A stretch of 64,000 nucleotides of DNA. It comes from Enterobacter sp. RIT418. Lineage in GTDB: Bacteria > Pseudomonadota > Gammaproteobacteria > Enterobacterales > Enterobacteriaceae. Under the pieces are notes generated by a model, which was given only the letters and a program-made list of their open reading frames with translations, was not told where the DNA came from and made no database searches. The position numbers were made by a program, and so were the translations under genes. Location: NCBI RefSeq assembly GCF_003057745.1, contig NZ_QBJD02000003.1, forward strand, positions 1-64,000, written 5' to 3'. This document shows, one piece after another, positions 19,570 through 28,968 of the stretch (the stretch's first letter is position 1; every line of letters starts with the position of its first letter).

Positions 19570-20001
19570 ATGTACAAAAAGATCTTAATGCCTGTTGACG
19601 TGTTTGAAATGGATTTAAGCGATAAAGCGGTGCGCCACGCGGCCAACCTGGCAAAGGCGGAGGGCGCGTCAATCACGCTGGTAAACATATTGCCCGTCAG
19701 CAGCCGCTCCTTGCTGCGCGGCTTCAACGCTGATATCAAGAAGTTTGAGGCGTACATGGTTGCCGAGTCAGAGAAAAAGATGACGGAGCTAAAGCGTCTT
19801 TTTGATATTGCGCCGGAGGATATTCACTGCCTGGTGCGCTTCGGCAGCGTGCGGGATGAAATCATCGCGCTGAGCAAAGAGGGGGAATATGACGTCATCG
19901 TCATCGGCTCGAAAAACCCGAGCATCACGACGCATCTGCTGGGCTCGAACGCCGAATCTATTCTTCGCTACGCCACTATTCCGGTGCTGGTCGTTCGCTA
20001 A
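19570..20001 (+). CDS. UspG-like universal stress protein
   Basis: A 143-residue UspA-fold protein. It begins MYKKILMPVDVFEMDLSDKA and ends with the nucleotide-binding motif GSKNPSITTHLLGSNAESIL, both closer to E. coli UspG than UspF. The RFGSVRDE segment is also UspG-like. Such proteins bind ATP or AMP and support survival under stress. The position (near ydfZ) differs from E. coli uspG, so this may be a paralogue. Confidence 0.85.
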   Translation: MYKKILMPVDVFEMDLSDKAVRHAANLAKAEGASITLVNILPVSSRSLLRGFNADIKKFEAYMVAESEKKMTELKRLFDIAPEDIHCLVRFGSVRDEIIALSKEGEYDVIVIGSKNPSITTHLLGSNAESILRYATIPVLVVR

Positions 20002-20008
20002 ATATAAT

Positions 20009-20036
20009 ACCGCATCTGAAGGGATGCGGTAATTTT
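20009..20036. terminator. Bidirectional terminator between uspG-like and rspR
   Basis: ACCGCATC and GATGCGGT (8-bp stem, six-base loop) followed by AATTTT on the plus strand and ATTATATTTAG on the minus strand. It sits between two convergent stops. Confidence 0.8.
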
Positions 20037-20721
20037 AATCCTCGCTGAACCACTCGCTATTTTCCTGACGAATTAACTGCACGGACTCGCTTATTTCCTG
20101 CAGGTGCAGCGTCATTGCTTTTTCAACCGCCTCGCCATCGCGTTTTTCCAGCGCGCTGAAAATATCATGGTGCTGCCGAAGCAGCATTTCCGGCGGAGAA
20201 ACGTGATCGAGGCTCATATAGCGCACCCGGTCAATGGTGGCCTTAATATTCTCAACGGTGTCCCACGCCAGCTGGCAGTCCGCGATCTGCGCCAGCTTCT
20301 GGTGAAACTCATCGTCGAGCTGGAAGAAGTCGTTTAGCTGCTTGCGCTCTATCGCCACGCGCTGCTGATGCAGGTTTTGCTCCAGCAGATAGCACTGGTT
20401 GTCGTCGATCATCGCGGCGGCGCGGCGAACCACCGCGCACTCGATGGCCTGGCGCACGAAGCAGCCGTTTCGCACCTGAGAAAGCGAAATCTTATTCACG
20501 TAGCTGCCGCGCTGCGGGCGGATCTGAATCAGGCCGTTTTCAGCAAGCTTAATAAACGCCTCGCGCACGGGCTGGCGGGAAACGTCGAACCGAACCGACA
20601 CCTCTTTTTCCGAGAGCGGCGTGCCCGGCGGGATCAGGCAGTGAACGATATCACGGCGCAAAATGCGGTAGATCTGCTGATTGACGGGCTGGGTAGGATT
20701 AAGTTGCGATTCGGCGGCCAT
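20035..20721 (-). CDS. rspR: RspR (YdfH), GntR/FadR-family repressor of rspAB
   Basis: A 228-residue regulator. An N-terminal winged helix-turn-helix (about residues 12-75, with [20 protein letters not shown]) is followed by an all-helical FCD domain holding metal-binding residues ([13 protein letters not shown]). It matches E. coli YdfH, named RspR as repressor of rspA. Its target genes lie a few kilobases away in the window, and its own promoter carries the same 9-mer as rspA. Confidence 0.9.
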   Translation of the reverse strand: MAAESQLNPTQPVNQQIYRILRRDIVHCLIPPGTPLSEKEVSVRFDVSRQPVREAFIKLAENGLIQIRPQRGSYVNKISLSQVRNGCFVRQAIECAVVRRAAAMIDDNQCYLLEQNLHQQRVAIERKQLNDFFQLDDEFHQKLAQIADCQLAWDTVENIKATIDRVRYMSLDHVSPPEMLLRQHHDIFSALEKRDGEAVEKAMTLHLQEISESVQLIRQENSEWFSED

Positions 20722-20753
20722 GGATATGATTTCTCAGAGAGTTAACCTGAACA

Positions 20754-20762
20754 TACTACCAT
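20754..20762 (-). promoter_or_regulatory. ATGGTAGTA motif upstream of rspR (putative autoregulatory site)
   Basis: The 9-mer ATGGTAGTA on the minus strand lies 33-41 bases upstream of the rspR start, the same sequence as before rspA. Confidence 0.4.
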
Positions 20763-20821
20763 TCTTTTGGCGGTCGTCCCATACCCGGCGCGGGGCCGGG
20801 AAGGGCAGCTATGCGGCGCAG

Positions 20822-21568
20822 CTAGCCGCGATGGACGCTTAATCCGGCAAAGCTTTGGCTGACCGGCATCATTTCGACGGTGTTGATGTTGACGTGTTTT
20901 GGCAGCGTCGCCACCCACCATACCGTTTCGGTGACATCTTCCGGCGTCAGGGCGTTAGCGTTTTCGTACGTCTTGCCCGCCTTTGCGTCGTCGCCCTTGA
21001 AGCGCACGTTTGAGAACTCGGTGCCGCCGACCAGGCCCGGCTCGACGTCGGTCACGCGGATCGCGGTGCCGTGCAGGTCGGTGCGCAGGTTCAGGCTGAA
21101 CTGGCGAACGAAGGCTTTGGTTGCGCCGTAGACGTTGCCGCCCGCGTAGGGCCAGCTGCCCGCCGTGGAGCCGATGTTGATGATGTGGCCGCTGTTACGT
21201 TCCACCATGCCGGGCAGCACCGCGCGCGTCATGTACACCAGGCCCTTGTTGTTGGTGTCGATCATGTTTTCCCAGTCTTCGACGCTGGCTTTATGAGCAG
21301 GCTCCATGCCCAGCGCCAGCCCGGCGTTGTTGACCAGCACGTCAATCGCGCGCCATTCCGCGGGCAGGTTGGCAATCATCTCTTCAATGGCGGCGCGGTT
21401 GCGCACGTCCAGCTGCGCGGTCAGGATGCTGTCGCCAAGCTCATCCTTTAGCTCCTGCAGACGTTCCTGACGGCGGCCCGTCGCAATCACCTTATGCCCG
21501 TTAGCGACGAAGCGACGCGTGATGCATTCGCCAAAACCCGCCGTAGCCCCGGTTACTAAAATAATCAT
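20822..21568 (-). CDS. ydfG: YdfG, NADP-dependent 3-hydroxy acid/malonic semialdehyde dehydrogenase
   Basis: A 248-residue short-chain dehydrogenase. The cofactor motif is TGATAGFG (about residues 6-13), NNAG is near 81-84, and the catalytic Ser...Tyr-x-x-x-Lys is GSTAG...YGATK (about 134-151). E. coli YdfG oxidises L-allo-threonine, serine and related 3-hydroxy acids and reduces malonic semialdehyde from pyrimidine breakdown. I use the ATG at 21568 because it matches the E. coli length. Confidence 0.95.
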   Translation of the reverse strand: MIILVTGATAGFGECITRRFVANGHKVIATGRRQERLQELKDELGDSILTAQLDVRNRAAIEEMIANLPAEWRAIDVLVNNAGLALGMEPAHKASVEDWENMIDTNNKGLVYMTRAVLPGMVERNSGHIINIGSTAGSWPYAGGNVYGATKAFVRQFSLNLRTDLHGTAIRVTDVEPGLVGGTEFSNVRFKGDDAKAGKTYENANALTPEDVTETVWWVATLPKHVNINTVEMMPVSQSFAGLSVHRG

Positions 21569-21597
21569 CTCACTGTTCCTCAACGCTTTTTGTGTAG

Positions 21598-21606
21598 TAC
21601 TACCAT
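21598..21606 (-). promoter_or_regulatory. ATGGTAGTA motif upstream of ydfG
   Basis: The 9-mer ATGGTAGTA (minus strand), inside a palindrome GTAGTACTAC, lies 30-38 bases before ydfG. It is the third copy of the putative RspR motif. Confidence 0.35.
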
Positions 21607-21711
21607 AGCACGCCACCGGGCGCGGCGTTAAGGTCGCATTTGTATGACGGCATTGCAGGCGCGGGCGGCGTGGCCTACTCTGGGGGAATACACCGTTCCC
21701 AGGAGTGAAAG

Positions 21712-23745
21712 ATGTCGGTCAATAATCCTTTCTTTGAAATCAGCCTGCTGCCGTATCAGGCCCCGCGCTTTGATGAAATCAACGATAGCCACTATCGCCC
21801 GGCGTTTGATGAAGCCCTGCGCCAGAAGCGCGCCGACGTTGACGCGATCGTTGCCCAAACCGCTGCGCCGACTTTCGACAACACCGTGCTGGCGCTGGAG
21901 AAGAGCGGCGCGATGCTGTCGCGCGTGAGCAGCGTGTTCTTCGCCATGACCTCGGCGCACACCAATGATTATCTGCAGGAGCTGGACGAGGCGTTTTCAA
22001 CCGAGCTGGCCGGGCTGGCTAACGATATCTGGCTGAACGCCGCGCTGTTTTCCCGCGTGGAGGCCGTCTGGCAGGATCGCGACGCGCTGGATGACGAATC
22101 CCGACGGCTGGTGGAAGAGACCTGGCAGCGCTTTGTGCTGGCGGGCGCGCGCCTGAACGACGACCAAAAGGCCGAGCTAAAGGCGCTCAACACCGAGGCC
22201 GCCGCGCTGACCAGCCAGTTCAACCAGCGCCTGCTGGCGGCGGATAAAGCGGGCGGGCTGGTGGTTGACGACGTAACGCTGCTCGACGGGCTGAGCGACG
22301 ATGACATCGACGCCGCCGCGCGGGCCGCGGAAGAAAAAGGTCTTCAGGGCCGCTGGCTAATTCCGCTGCTGAATACCACGCAGCAGCCTGCGCTCGCGTC
22401 CATGCGCAATCGGCAGACCCGCGAAGCGCTCTTCAACGCGGCGTGGCTGCGCACGCAAAAAGGGGATAATAACGACACGCGCCAGCTGATCCTGCGCCTT
22501 ACCGCGCTGCGCGCGCGGCAGGCCCAGCTGCTGGGCTTTGATAATTACGCCAGCTGGAGCATGGCCGATCAGATGGCGAAAACGCCCGACGCGGCGCTGA
22601 GCTTTATGCGCGGGATCGTCCCCGCCGCGCGCGCCCGCGCGGAGCGCGAGCAGGCCGACATCCAGAAGGTGATTGACGGCGAGCAGGGCGGCTTTACGGC
22701 GCAGGCCTGGGACTGGGCCTTTTATGCCGAGCAGGTTCGGCTGGCGAAATACGCGCTGGACGAGTCGCAGATCAGGCCCTATTTTGCGCTGAACACCGTG
22801 CTGGAGGACGGCGTATTCTGGGCCGCCACGCAGCTGTTCGGCATCCGCTTCGTCGAGCGGTTCGACATTCCCGTTTACCATCCCGACGTGCGCGTGTGGG
22901 AGATTTTCGACCAGAACGGTGAAGGCATGGCGCTGTTCTACGGCGACTATTTCGCCCGCGACTCGAAGGGCGGCGGCGCGTGGATGGGGAACTTCGTTGA
23001 GCAATCCCGTGAGCTTGCCGCGCGTCCGGTCATATATAACGTCTGTAACTATCAAAAACCGGCCAGCGGCCAGGTCGCATTACTCTCCTGGGATGATGTC
23101 ATCACGCTGTTCCACGAGTTTGGCCATACGCTGCACGGGCTGTTCGCCAGCCAGCGCTACGCCACGCTGTCGGGCACCAACACGCCGCGCGATTTCGTCG
23201 AGTTCCCGTCGCAAATCAACGAGCACTGGGCCAGCCATCCGCAGGTGTTTGCCCACTATGCGCGGCACTACAAAACCAACGAGCCGATGCCGGAGGCGCT
23301 GCGCGACAATATGCTCAACGCCACGCAGTTCAACAAAGGCTACGACATGACGGAGCTGCTGAGCGCCGCGCTGCTGGACATGAACTGGCACAGCATTGCC
23401 GGGGCGGTGGATGACGTGGAAACGTTTGAAGCGGCCGCGCTCAAAAAAGAGGGTCTGGATCTTCCCGCCGTGCCGCCGCGCTACCGCAGCAGCTATTTTG
23501 CCCATATCTTCGGCGGCGGCTACGCGGCGGGGTATTACGCTTACCTGTGGACCCAGATGCTGGCGGACGACGGCTACCAGTGGTTTGTCGAGCAGGGCGG
23601 GCTGACGCGCGAGAACGGGCAGAAGTTCCGCGAGGCGATTTTGTCGCGCGGGAACAGCGCTGATTTAGCTGAACTGTATCGCCAGTGGCGCGGGCACGAT
23701 CCGAGGATTGAACCGATGCTGGAGAATCGCGGGTTGAGTGCTTAA
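21712..23745 (+). CDS. dcp: Dcp, peptidyl-dipeptidase (M3 metallopeptidase)
   Basis: A 677-residue M3-family zinc peptidase. The zinc motif HEFGH is at residues 468-472, with the third ligand Glu about 25 residues later (FVEFPSQINEHW). It removes C-terminal dipeptides from oligopeptides and helps recycle signal peptides and peptides in the cytoplasm. It is divergent from ydfG, as in E. coli, and ends in its own terminator. Confidence 0.95.
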   Translation: MSVNNPFFEISLLPYQAPRFDEINDSHYRPAFDEALRQKRADVDAIVAQTAAPTFDNTVLALEKSGAMLSRVSSVFFAMTSAHTNDYLQELDEAFSTELAGLANDIWLNAALFSRVEAVWQDRDALDDESRRLVEETWQRFVLAGARLNDDQKAELKALNTEAAALTSQFNQRLLAADKAGGLVVDDVTLLDGLSDDDIDAAARAAEEKGLQGRWLIPLLNTTQQPALASMRNRQTREALFNAAWLRTQKGDNNDTRQLILRLTALRARQAQLLGFDNYASWSMADQMAKTPDAALSFMRGIVPAARARAEREQADIQKVIDGEQGGFTAQAWDWAFYAEQVRLAKYALDESQIRPYFALNTVLEDGVFWAATQLFGIRFVERFDIPVYHPDVRVWEIFDQNGEGMALFYGDYFARDSKGGGAWMGNFVEQSRELAARPVIYNVCNYQKPASGQVALLSWDDVITLFHEFGHTLHGLFASQRYATLSGTNTPRDFVEFPSQINEHWASHPQVFAHYARHYKTNEPMPEALRDNMLNATQFNKGYDMTELLSAALLDMNWHSIAGAVDDVETFEAAALKKEGLDLPAVPPRYRSSYFAHIFGGGYAAGYYAYLWTQMLADDGYQWFVEQGGLTRENGQKFREAILSRGNSADLAELYRQWRGHDPRIEPMLENRGLSA

Positions 23746-23770
23746 GGGCTTTTTTGGTGTAGGAACAGAG

Positions 23771-23793
23771 CCGGGCGCGTCGCCCGGTTTTTT
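23771..23793 (+). terminator. Rho-independent terminator of dcp
   Basis: CCGGGCG-CGT-CGCCCGG followed by TTTTTT. Confidence 0.9.
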
Positions 23794-24015
23794 CTTCCTG
23801 AATCCTTAAATTCTGAAAAATTAACAGGATGATACGTTGTCATGCCGGAATAATTTACAAAAGATATATTCTGAAGCGAGAGAGAAAGTTACAAACCAAA
23901 CGGTGAAGTTTTGCACAGTCCCCGGAATGGGAGCGTCTTACTATGTCCAGGACCGCTTTGTGCCAGGCGCGGACGTTCACGTCCGTTCTTGAAATATTGG
24001 CCCGATAATTCAGCG

Positions 24016-24915
24016 TTAAATTTTCCGGTTAATACGCAACGCATCCACAACGAGTGAAAACGCTGGGGAAGGCTGTTTACGGCTGGGATAATAAAGATAG
24101 TAGCCGGGAAAAGGACGGCACCATTCTTCAAGCACGCGGATCAGTTTTCCTTCCTGCAGATGTGTGCCGAACTCCTCTTCAGGTAAAAAGGCAATGCCCA
24201 GTCCGGCAAGAGCTGCGTCAACGACATGTTCCGATGTGTTAAACGTCAGTTGCCCTTCAACCCGAACGTGAAATTTACCGTTTTCCTGCTCAAACTCCCA
24301 GGCGTAAATTTTCCCCGATTGAACCATGCGCTCATTAATACAGCAGTGTTGCATCAGATCGCGTGGCGTCTGAGGGGCGGCGCACCGGGCGAAATACTCA
24401 GGGGAAGCTACAGCCGCCATGCGCAGTTTCGGGCCAATGGGTACGGCTATCATATCTTTGTCGATAGTGTCTCCGAGCCGCACGCCGGCATCAAAACGAT
24501 CCGCAACGATATCTCGGAACCCGTGGTTGGCATCAAACTCAATATGAATATCAGGATATTCGCGTAACAGTGGTGTCAGTTTTGGCAGCAGTGTGGTCTT
24601 CAGAACATTAGGTCCACATGTAATACGGACGGTCCCGGCAGGTTTATCACGCAGTGCCGTCAGCATGTCCAGCTCGGCTTCAATCTCATCAATACGATGT
24701 CCCACAGACTGCAGCAGTCGTTCCCCGGCAGCCGTCACTGACACACTGCGCGTGGTCCTTGTCAGCAGGCGGATTTGCATCCGTTCTTCCAGCCCGGAAA
24801 TCGCCTGGCTCAGTGCGGGCTGGGTCACGCCGAGCTGGGCGGCAGCGCGCGTAAAGCTGCCCTCACGCGCCACGGTGACGAAAGAGAGTAAGTCGTTGAG
24901 ATTGCGTCTGGCCAT
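24016..24915 (-). CDS. LysR-family transcriptional regulator
   Basis: A 299-residue LysR protein. The N-terminal helix-turn-helix (about residues 1-60, with FTRAAAQLGVTQPALSQAI) precedes a periplasmic-binding-type effector domain (about 90-295). It is divergent from a five-gene operon starting at 25008. The 92-base gap holds TTATAA repeats that could be a LysR T-N11-A box. It probably controls that operon; the inducer is unknown. Confidence 0.88.
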   Translation of the reverse strand: MARRNLNDLLSFVTVAREGSFTRAAAQLGVTQPALSQAISGLEERMQIRLLTRTTRSVSVTAAGERLLQSVGHRIDEIEAELDMLTALRDKPAGTVRITCGPNVLKTTLLPKLTPLLREYPDIHIEFDANHGFRDIVADRFDAGVRLGDTIDKDMIAVPIGPKLRMAAVASPEYFARCAAPQTPRDLMQHCCINERMVQSGKIYAWEFEQENGKFHVRVEGQLTFNTSEHVVDAALAGLGIAFLPEEEFGTHLQEGKLIRVLEEWCRPFPGYYLYYPSRKQPSPAFSLVVDALRINRKI

Positions 24916-25007
24916 GCTCGTTTCCGGTCCATTTATAAATTTTACTTATAAGGGTATTAAGTATTCATTAGCTAGTTAACCCGCTGCATATTGGTAACAA
25001 TAATGCG

Positions 25008-25493
25008 ATGAAAAAGTCAACGCTAACCCTTATGCAAAACGCCTACCGCAGAACGTCACTGCTGCTCCTTGCCGGCCTGCTTTTCGTCACGCAGTCCGCT
25101 ATGGCGGGTGGCAACGACCGGGGAGTGGCACAGGAGACGCTAGTGAAAATTGAGATCATTGTGGAGGGAGAAACCGCCACCGCCACCCTCTTTGATACGC
25201 CGACAGGCCGGGACTTTGCGTCTCTGCTTCCCCTCAGCCTGACGCTGGAAGACTATGCCGATATCGAGCGCATAAGCAACTTGCCGCGCAGGCTTTCCAC
25301 GGTGCAGGCACCGGACGGCATAACGCCGGAAGCCGGAGATATCACTTACTACGCGCCCTGGGGCAACCTGGCGATTTTTGCCCGGGGCAGGGCTTACGCC
25401 CGTTCACTGATCCTGTTAGGGAAAGTGGATTCCGGACTGCCGGTCCTGCAGCGCCACGGACCTCTTGCGGTGCAGATCAGGGTCGCCAACTGA
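25008..25493 (+). CDS. Secreted cyclophilin-like fold protein
   Basis: A 161-residue protein. The N-terminus has a signal peptide ending at about SAMA; the rest fits the small cyclophilin-like family (Cyclophil_like2): VKIEIIVEG, ATLFDTPTGRDFASLLPLSLTLEDY, then GDITYYAPWGNLAIFARG. Such proteins are often next to aldo-keto reductases and MFS exporters, as here. No catalytic role is established. An internal ATG (codon 9) is a possible alternative start. Confidence 0.75.
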   Translation: MKKSTLTLMQNAYRRTSLLLLAGLLFVTQSAMAGGNDRGVAQETLVKIEIIVEGETATATLFDTPTGRDFASLLPLSLTLEDYADIERISNLPRRLSTVQAPDGITPEAGDITYYAPWGNLAIFARGRAYARSLILLGKVDSGLPVLQRHGPLAVQIRVAN

Positions 25494-25620
25494 CCCGCAG
25501 CACCTTCCGTACCGCGATTATCCCTCTTATCCCGTCCCCGTATGCCGTTTCAGCTCTTCCTGCAGCGCTGAAGGCTCCGGGGCACAGACTTCATGTTATC
25601 TACTGAAAAGAAATCCCTGA

Positions 25621-26835
25621 ATGAGTAATAAGACAGACGAAAACAGAAAAAAAAACACCGGAAGCGGGAAACAGCCTGCGCACTGGAGTGGTGTCTTTGC
25701 CATGACGCTGTGCGTCTTCGCCCTGATCGCCTCCGAATTCATGCCGGTCAGCCTGCTGACACCGATGGCGCAGACCCTTCGTGTCACCGAAGGCATGGCC
25801 GGACAGGGCATCGCCATTTCCGGGGCATTTGCAGTGGTAACCAGCCTGTTTATTTCCGTGCTGGCAGGCACGCTTAACCGGAAAACGCTGCTGCTCGGCC
25901 TGACCTGCATTATGGCAATTTCCGGTGCTGTTATTGCGCTGGCACCCAATTACCTGACCTATATGGCGGGTAGGGCCCTGATTGGCATTGTGGTCGGCGG
26001 GTTCTGGTCGATGTCGGCCGCGACGGCAATGCGTCTGGTCCCGGTGCATCGTGTTCCGCTGGCGCTGGCTATTTTCAACAGCGGCAATGCTCTGGCTACC
26101 GTCGTGGCTGCCCCTCTGGGCAGCTGGCTCGGATCGGTGGTTGGCTGGCGGGGTGCCTTCTTCTGCCTGGTGCCGGTCGCCATCATCGCGTTTGTCTGGC
26201 AATTACTCAGTCTGCCTTCCATGTCGGTCACCCGTCAGGCGGCTTCCCGCAACGTTTTCACGCTGTTTCGTCGCCGGGTGGTCACGCTGGGCATGCTGGG
26301 TGTGGGGATCTTCTTTATGGGGCAATTCACGCTCTTTACCTACATCAGGCCTTTCCTTGAGACGGTGACGCGGGTGGATGACGCAACGGTGACCCTGGTC
26401 CTGCTGGTTATTGGTGTCGCGGGTTTCATCGGCACTACGCTGATTGGCCGGGTGTTAAAACGCGGGTTCTACCCGACCCTGATGGCCATCCCAGTACTGA
26501 TGGCCATCACCGCGCTGGCACTGATTGCCTTCGGCAGTCAGGTAGCCATCGTGACGGCGCTGCTCGGGCTGTGGGGGCTGATTTCCACTGCCGCACCAGT
26601 GGGATGGTGGGCATGGGTTCCGCGTACCTTCCCGCAGAATGCCGAAGCGGGCGGCGGACTGATGGTGGCGATGGTGCAGCTGTCCATTGCTCTCGGTTCG
26701 ACGGTGGGCGGCCTGCTTTTCGACCATCACGGCTACCAGAGCACCTTCCTGGCCAGCGCCGCGATGCTGATTATCGCAACCGTACTGATCTTTCTGACCT
26801 CGCGGGCAGACACTTCTGCCGCAGACCATTCATAA
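25621..26835 (+). CDS. MFS exporter, NepI/YdhP-like (DHA1 family)
   Basis: A 404-residue protein with 12 hydrophobic segments. FMPVSLLTPMAQ in helix 1 and GGFWSMSAATAMRLVP near residues 126-140 resemble E. coli NepI, a purine ribonucleoside exporter, but the neighbours differ. It lies in an operon with an alcohol dehydrogenase 16 bases downstream. It may export a toxic compound handled by the operon enzymes; the substrate is unknown. Confidence 0.82.
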   Translation: MSNKTDENRKKNTGSGKQPAHWSGVFAMTLCVFALIASEFMPVSLLTPMAQTLRVTEGMAGQGIAISGAFAVVTSLFISVLAGTLNRKTLLLGLTCIMAISGAVIALAPNYLTYMAGRALIGIVVGGFWSMSAATAMRLVPVHRVPLALAIFNSGNALATVVAAPLGSWLGSVVGWRGAFFCLVPVAIIAFVWQLLSLPSMSVTRQAASRNVFTLFRRRVVTLGMLGVGIFFMGQFTLFTYIRPFLETVTRVDDATVTLVLLVIGVAGFIGTTLIGRVLKRGFYPTLMAIPVLMAITALALIAFGSQVAIVTALLGLWGLISTAAPVGWWAWVPRTFPQNAEAGGGLMVAMVQLSIALGSTVGGLLFDHHGYQSTFLASAAMLIIATVLIFLTSRADTSAADHS

Positions 26836-26851
26836 ACCCAGGAGTAATGCC

Positions 26852-27898
26852 ATGACAGTTAAAGCTTACGGTGCCCATGCGGGCACACTGCCGCTGGAGC
26901 CGATGGATATCACCCGTCGCGCCCCCGGTGCCCATGATGTGCAGATTAATATCGCGTACTGCGGAGTCTGCCATTCGGATATCCACCAGGTACGCGCTGA
27001 ATGGGCTGGAACGCTCTATCCCTGCGTACCGGGACATGAAATTGTCGGTCGTGTAGTGGCCGTTGGCGATCACGTCTCCGGTTTTTGTGCAGGGGACCTG
27101 GTGGGGGTCGGCTGCATTGTCGACAGCTGCCGGCACTGCAGTGACTGTGACGACGGACTGGAGAACTACTGCGACCATATGACAGGGACATACAATTTCC
27201 CGACGCCGGATGCGCCAGGCCACACGCTGGGCGGATATTCGCAGCTGATTGTGGTGCATGAGCGCTATGTCCTGCGCGTCACTCACCCGGAAGCGCAACT
27301 GGCCGCCGTGGCTCCGCTGCTGTGCGCGGGGATCACAACGTACTCCCCGCTGCGTCACTGGCAGGCGGGGCCCGGCAAAAAGGTCGGAGTGGTCGGTATC
27401 GGTGGACTGGGACATATGGGGATCAAGCTTGCGCACGCCATGGGCGCGCATGTCGTGGCCTTTACCACGTCTGAGTCCAAAAGAGGCGCCGCCAGAGCGC
27501 TTGGTGCAGATGAGGTGGTGGTCTCCCGTCATGCCAGCGAAATGGAAGCCCATGCAAAGAGCTTCGATTTCATCCTCAACACCGTTGCTGCACCGCATAA
27601 CCTCGACGTGTTCACTGCGCTGCTGAAACGCGACGGCACGATGACACTGGTGGGTGCGCCAGCCACGCCGCATGACGCGCCAGAAGTGTTCAGCCTCATC
27701 ATGAAGCGCAGGTCGATTGCCGGGTCGATGATTGGCGGCATTCCTGAAACGCAGGAGATGCTCGATTTCTGCGCCCAACACGGCATTGTCGCCGACATTG
27801 AGCTTATTCGAGCCGATCAGATTAACAACGCCTATGAGCGCATGCTCAGGGGCGATGTGCATTACCGGTTTGTCATTGATAACGCCACCCTGGCTTAA
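26852..27898 (+). CDS. Zinc-dependent NAD(P) alcohol dehydrogenase (cinnamyl-alcohol/YahK type)
   Basis: A 348-residue medium-chain dehydrogenase. Catalytic zinc residues lie in YCGVCHSDIH and GHE; the structural zinc loop CRHCSDCDDGLENYC is intact. The cofactor motif is GIGGLGHMG (about residues 183-191). Relatives reduce a wide range of aldehydes with NADPH. A strong AGGAG ribosome site precedes it, and it sits between the exporter and a hydrolase in one operon. Confidence 0.87.
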   Translation: MTVKAYGAHAGTLPLEPMDITRRAPGAHDVQINIAYCGVCHSDIHQVRAEWAGTLYPCVPGHEIVGRVVAVGDHVSGFCAGDLVGVGCIVDSCRHCSDCDDGLENYCDHMTGTYNFPTPDAPGHTLGGYSQLIVVHERYVLRVTHPEAQLAAVAPLLCAGITTYSPLRHWQAGPGKKVGVVGIGGLGHMGIKLAHAMGAHVVAFTTSESKRGAARALGADEVVVSRHASEMEAHAKSFDFILNTVAAPHNLDVFTALLKRDGTMTLVGAPATPHDAPEVFSLIMKRRSIAGSMIGGIPETQEMLDFCAQHGIVADIELIRADQINNAYERMLRGDVHYRFVIDNATLA

Positions 27899-27914
27899 TA
27901 ATAAGGAGACCATC

Positions 27915-28943
27915 ATGAAAAAATTTACGTTAGCGCTGGGGCTGTTGATCAGTGCATTTGCTTCCTCTGCGGCGGATATGTCCCGTGGAGCCGATAATTT
28001 TTATAAAAGCGATAAGGTGACGCAGCAAAAAGTCACCTTTAAAAACCAGTATCAGATGGCCGTGGTCGGCAACCTGTTTATCCCGAAAACGATGGGCCAG
28101 AACACCCGACACCCGGCTATCGTCGTGGGTCATCCGATGGGAGCCGTTAAGGAACAGAGTTCAAATCTTTATGCGCAGAAGCTGGCGGAGCAGGGTTTTG
28201 TCACGCTGGCTATCGATCTCTCTTTCTGGGGAGAAAGCGAGGGCAAACCGGGGCACCTGATTTCACCGGAAATCTACACAGATGATTTCAGCGCGGCGGT
28301 TGATTATCTGAGCACACAGCCGTTTGTCGATCCGGATAACATCGGTGTGCTGGGTATCTGCGGCAGCGGAAGTTTTGTTATCAGTGCCGCCAAGATTGAC
28401 CCGCGTATGAAAGCCATTGCCACGGTCAGCATGTATGACATGGGGAGCGCGTTCCGTAATGGCCTTAATCATTCCCAGACGGGAGAACAACGTAAGGCCT
28501 TTATCCAGTCAGCCATTGAGCAACGGTTAGCCGAGTTTAAGGGCGGCGAGACGGCTTATATCCCTGGCACCGTGAACAAACTGGATGACTCCACACCGGA
28601 TATTCAGCGTGAGTTCTTTGATTTCTACCGCACAGAACGCGGCGGCTACACCCCGCAGGGTCAGAAAGAAGAACTGACGACGAAACCGATGTTGAGCAGT
28701 ATTGGCAAGTTTATGAACTTCTATCCGTTCAACGACATTGAAACTATCTCTCCGCGCCCGATGCTGTTTATTACCGGCGATCAGGCACACTCAAAAGAGT
28801 TCAGCGAGGATGCTTTCAAACGCGCCGGTCAGCCTAAAGAACTGTACATCGTACCGGGCGCAGGGCATGTCGATCTGTATGACCGTACCGACGTAATCCC
28901 TTTTGACAAGCTGACAGACTTTTTCCGTAAAAATCTGAAATAA
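27915..28943 (+). CDS. Exported alpha/beta hydrolase (dienelactone-hydrolase-like)
   Basis: A 342-residue protein. The open frame extends far upstream inside the preceding gene, but the ATG at 27915 has an AAGGAG site and starts a signal peptide (MKKFTLALGLLISAFASSAA). The nucleophile elbow is GICGSG, so a cysteine likely replaces serine, as in dienelactone hydrolases. Asp in TGDQAHS and His in GAGHVDLY complete the triad. It resembles E. coli YcjY. Its substrate is unknown. Confidence 0.8.
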   Translation: MKKFTLALGLLISAFASSAADMSRGADNFYKSDKVTQQKVTFKNQYQMAVVGNLFIPKTMGQNTRHPAIVVGHPMGAVKEQSSNLYAQKLAEQGFVTLAIDLSFWGESEGKPGHLISPEIYTDDFSAAVDYLSTQPFVDPDNIGVLGICGSGSFVISAAKIDPRMKAIATVSMYDMGSAFRNGLNHSQTGEQRKAFIQSAIEQRLAEFKGGETAYIPGTVNKLDDSTPDIQREFFDFYRTERGGYTPQGQKEELTTKPMLSSIGKFMNFYPFNDIETISPRPMLFITGDQAHSKEFSEDAFKRAGQPKELYIVPGAGHVDLYDRTDVIPFDKLTDFFRKNLK

Positions 28944-28968
28944 CACGTTCAGTTAAGGAGCATTTGAC

